From NCBI GenBank assembly GCA_007116765.1, contig SKHV01000029.1, positions 1 through 6,013 of the forward strand: a stretch of DNA of 6,013 nucleotides, in the 5' to 3' direction. Both the position numbers and the translations under genes were made by a program. The notes beneath the pieces were generated by a model. The model did not search any database and was not told where the DNA came from. It saw only the letters and a list, made by a program, of their open reading frames with translations. Below are positions 5,128 to 6,013 of this stretch, in pieces. This stretch comes from Prolixibacteraceae bacterium (GTDB lineage Bacteria > Bacteroidota > Bacteroidia > Bacteroidales > Prolixibacteraceae). How positions within the stretch are numbered: position 1 is the stretch's first letter; each line of letters starts with the position of its first letter.

Positions 5128-6013
5128 TTACTCTCCGTATATCTCCAGCAGTATCTCCATAATCTTCTTACCGGCAGTAGCTACACTTGAGCCGGGGCCA
5201 AATATAGCGGCTACGCCTGCATCGTAAAGGTATTGGTAGTCCTGCGCCGGTATTACTCCGCCAGCAATAACTACGATATCCTCACGACCGAGCTTTTTCA
5301 ACTCGGCAATTACCGATGGCACCAAAGTTTTGTGCCCTGCTGCCAATGAAGATACGCCCAATACGTGCACGTCGTTTTCAACTGCTTGTTTTGCACTTTC
5401 TTCGGGTGTTTGGAACAACGGGCCCATGTCCACGTCGAAGCCGAGGTCGGCATAACCGGTGGCCACTACTTTGGCGCCGCGGTCGTGTCCGTCCTGACCC
5501 ATTTTGGCAATCATAATACGTGGCTGACGGCCTTCCAATTCGGCAAATTTTTCGACCAACTTTACAGCCTGGGTAAAGTCACCGTCGTTTCTGGCTTCTG
5601 ATGAATACACGCCTTCAATTGTTCTGATTACTGCTTTGTAACGTCCTACATGTTTCTCGCAAGCGTCGGAAATCTCGCCCAACGATGCGCGTTTTTTAGC
5701 GGCCTCAACAGCCAACTCAAGCAAGTTGCCCTTACCGGCTTCAACGGCGGCCGATAAAGCCGTAAGCGCTGCCTGAGCTTCTTCTTCGTTACGCTCATCG
5801 CGCAGCTTTTTCAAGCGCTCAATTTGCGACAGGCGAACAGCCGTATTGTCGATTTCGAGAATATCGATGGGGTCTTCTTTTTCCAAGCGGTATTTGTTCA
5901 CACCCACAATGGTTTGGGTGCCGGCATCGATACGTCCCTGTGCACGTGCTGCAGCTTCTTCTATGCGCATTTTTGGCACTCCGGTTTCAATAGCCTTGGC
6001 CATACCGCCAAGC
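5128..6013 (-). CDS. mutB: Methylmalonyl-CoA mutase large (catalytic) subunit, C-terminal part (runs off right edge)
   Basis: This is a cytoplasmic adenosylcobalamin enzyme that interconverts succinyl-CoA and (R)-methylmalonyl-CoA; in Bacteroidota it feeds the route from succinate to propionate. About 295 residues are visible of an expected 700 or so. The first visible residues 'LGGMAKAIETGVPKMRIEEA' belong to the end of the catalytic barrel, so the ATG at 6003 is internal and not the start. A linker region of about 35-150 residues follows, then the B12-binding Rossmann-like domain. Its DGHDRG motif (5473-5490) supplies the histidine that ligates cobalt, and it also has 'GVSSLAAGHKTL', 'VIAGGVIP' and 'FGPGSS'. 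The frame ends with TAA at 5128-5130, followed by an intrinsic terminator. Codons here are visibly more GC-rich than in the neighbouring helicase and toxin-antitoxin genes. The partner small subunit would be expected upstream, beyond the right edge. Some databases use the symbol scpA for this enzyme. Confidence 0.96.
   Translation of the reverse strand, partial: LGGMAKAIETGVPKMRIEEAAARAQGRIDAGTQTIVGVNKYRLEKEDPIDILEIDNTAVRLSQIERLKKLRDERNEEEAQAALTALSAAVEAGKGNLLELAVEAAKKRASLGEISDACEKHVGRYKAVIRTIEGVYSSEARNDGDFTQAVKLVEKFAELEGRQPRIMIAKMGQDGHDRGAKVVATGYADLGFDVDMGPLFQTPEESAKQAVENDVHVLGVSSLAAGHKTLVPSVIAELKKLGREDIVVIAGGVIPAQDYQYLYDAGVAAIFGPGSSVATAGKKIMEILLEIYGE

Noticed and set aside
5316..5601. Two overlapping plus-strand open frames
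   Set aside because: Both are antisense to the cobalamin-binding domain of the mutase. GC-rich codons on the coding strand often leave such open shadows.

Overview
The window looks like chromosomal DNA of a Bacteroidota bacterium. The evidence is the TamB-like gene type at the left end, a methylmalonyl-CoA mutase at the right end (typical of the succinate/propionate route in Bacteroidales and relatives), Bacteroidota-style TAnnTTTG promoter boxes, little sign of Shine-Dalgarno sequences, and moderate-to-low GC. An order such as Marinilabiliales would fit, but that is inference.

Layout from left to right. Positions 1-999 (minus strand) hold the first 333 codons of a TamB/AsmA-like envelope protein that runs off the left edge. 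A divergent AT-rich spacer (1000-1193) follows. Positions 1194-4073 (plus) hold the centrepiece, a single 959-residue protein. It joins a coiled coil, a cysteine cluster, an archaeo-eukaryotic primase (AEP) domain of the 'TOTE conflict system' type, a superfamily 2 helicase and a C-terminal phospholipase-D-like (HKD) nuclease domain. All the catalytic motifs I could assign are present. It starts with TTG (or possibly ATT), only about 24 nt after a perfect -7 promoter box.

Positions 4074-4499 are a gene-poor spacer. It carries weak AT-rich hairpins, traces of a possibly decayed minus-strand reading frame, a 22-bp-period tandem repeat, and a promoter whose -7 box sits inside an inverted repeat. 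That promoter leads into a compact type II toxin-antitoxin operon: an antitoxin at 4500-4760 and a RelE/ParE-family toxin at 4744-5040, overlapping by 17 nt. After a short convergent spacer with a minus-strand intrinsic terminator, 5128-6013 (minus) holds the C-terminal part of the methylmalonyl-CoA mutase large subunit, including its cobalamin-binding domain.

The simplest reading is a small accessory block between two housekeeping genes: one predicted conflict or defence enzyme, a toxin-antitoxin pair and debris. The primase-helicase-nuclease protein could recognise, copy or unwind, and cut foreign DNA. The toxin-antitoxin pair could stabilise the block or act as an abortive back-up. That cooperation is inferred from adjacency and is not shown by the sequence. 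No transposase, integrase, tRNA, rRNA or CRISPR array is visible.
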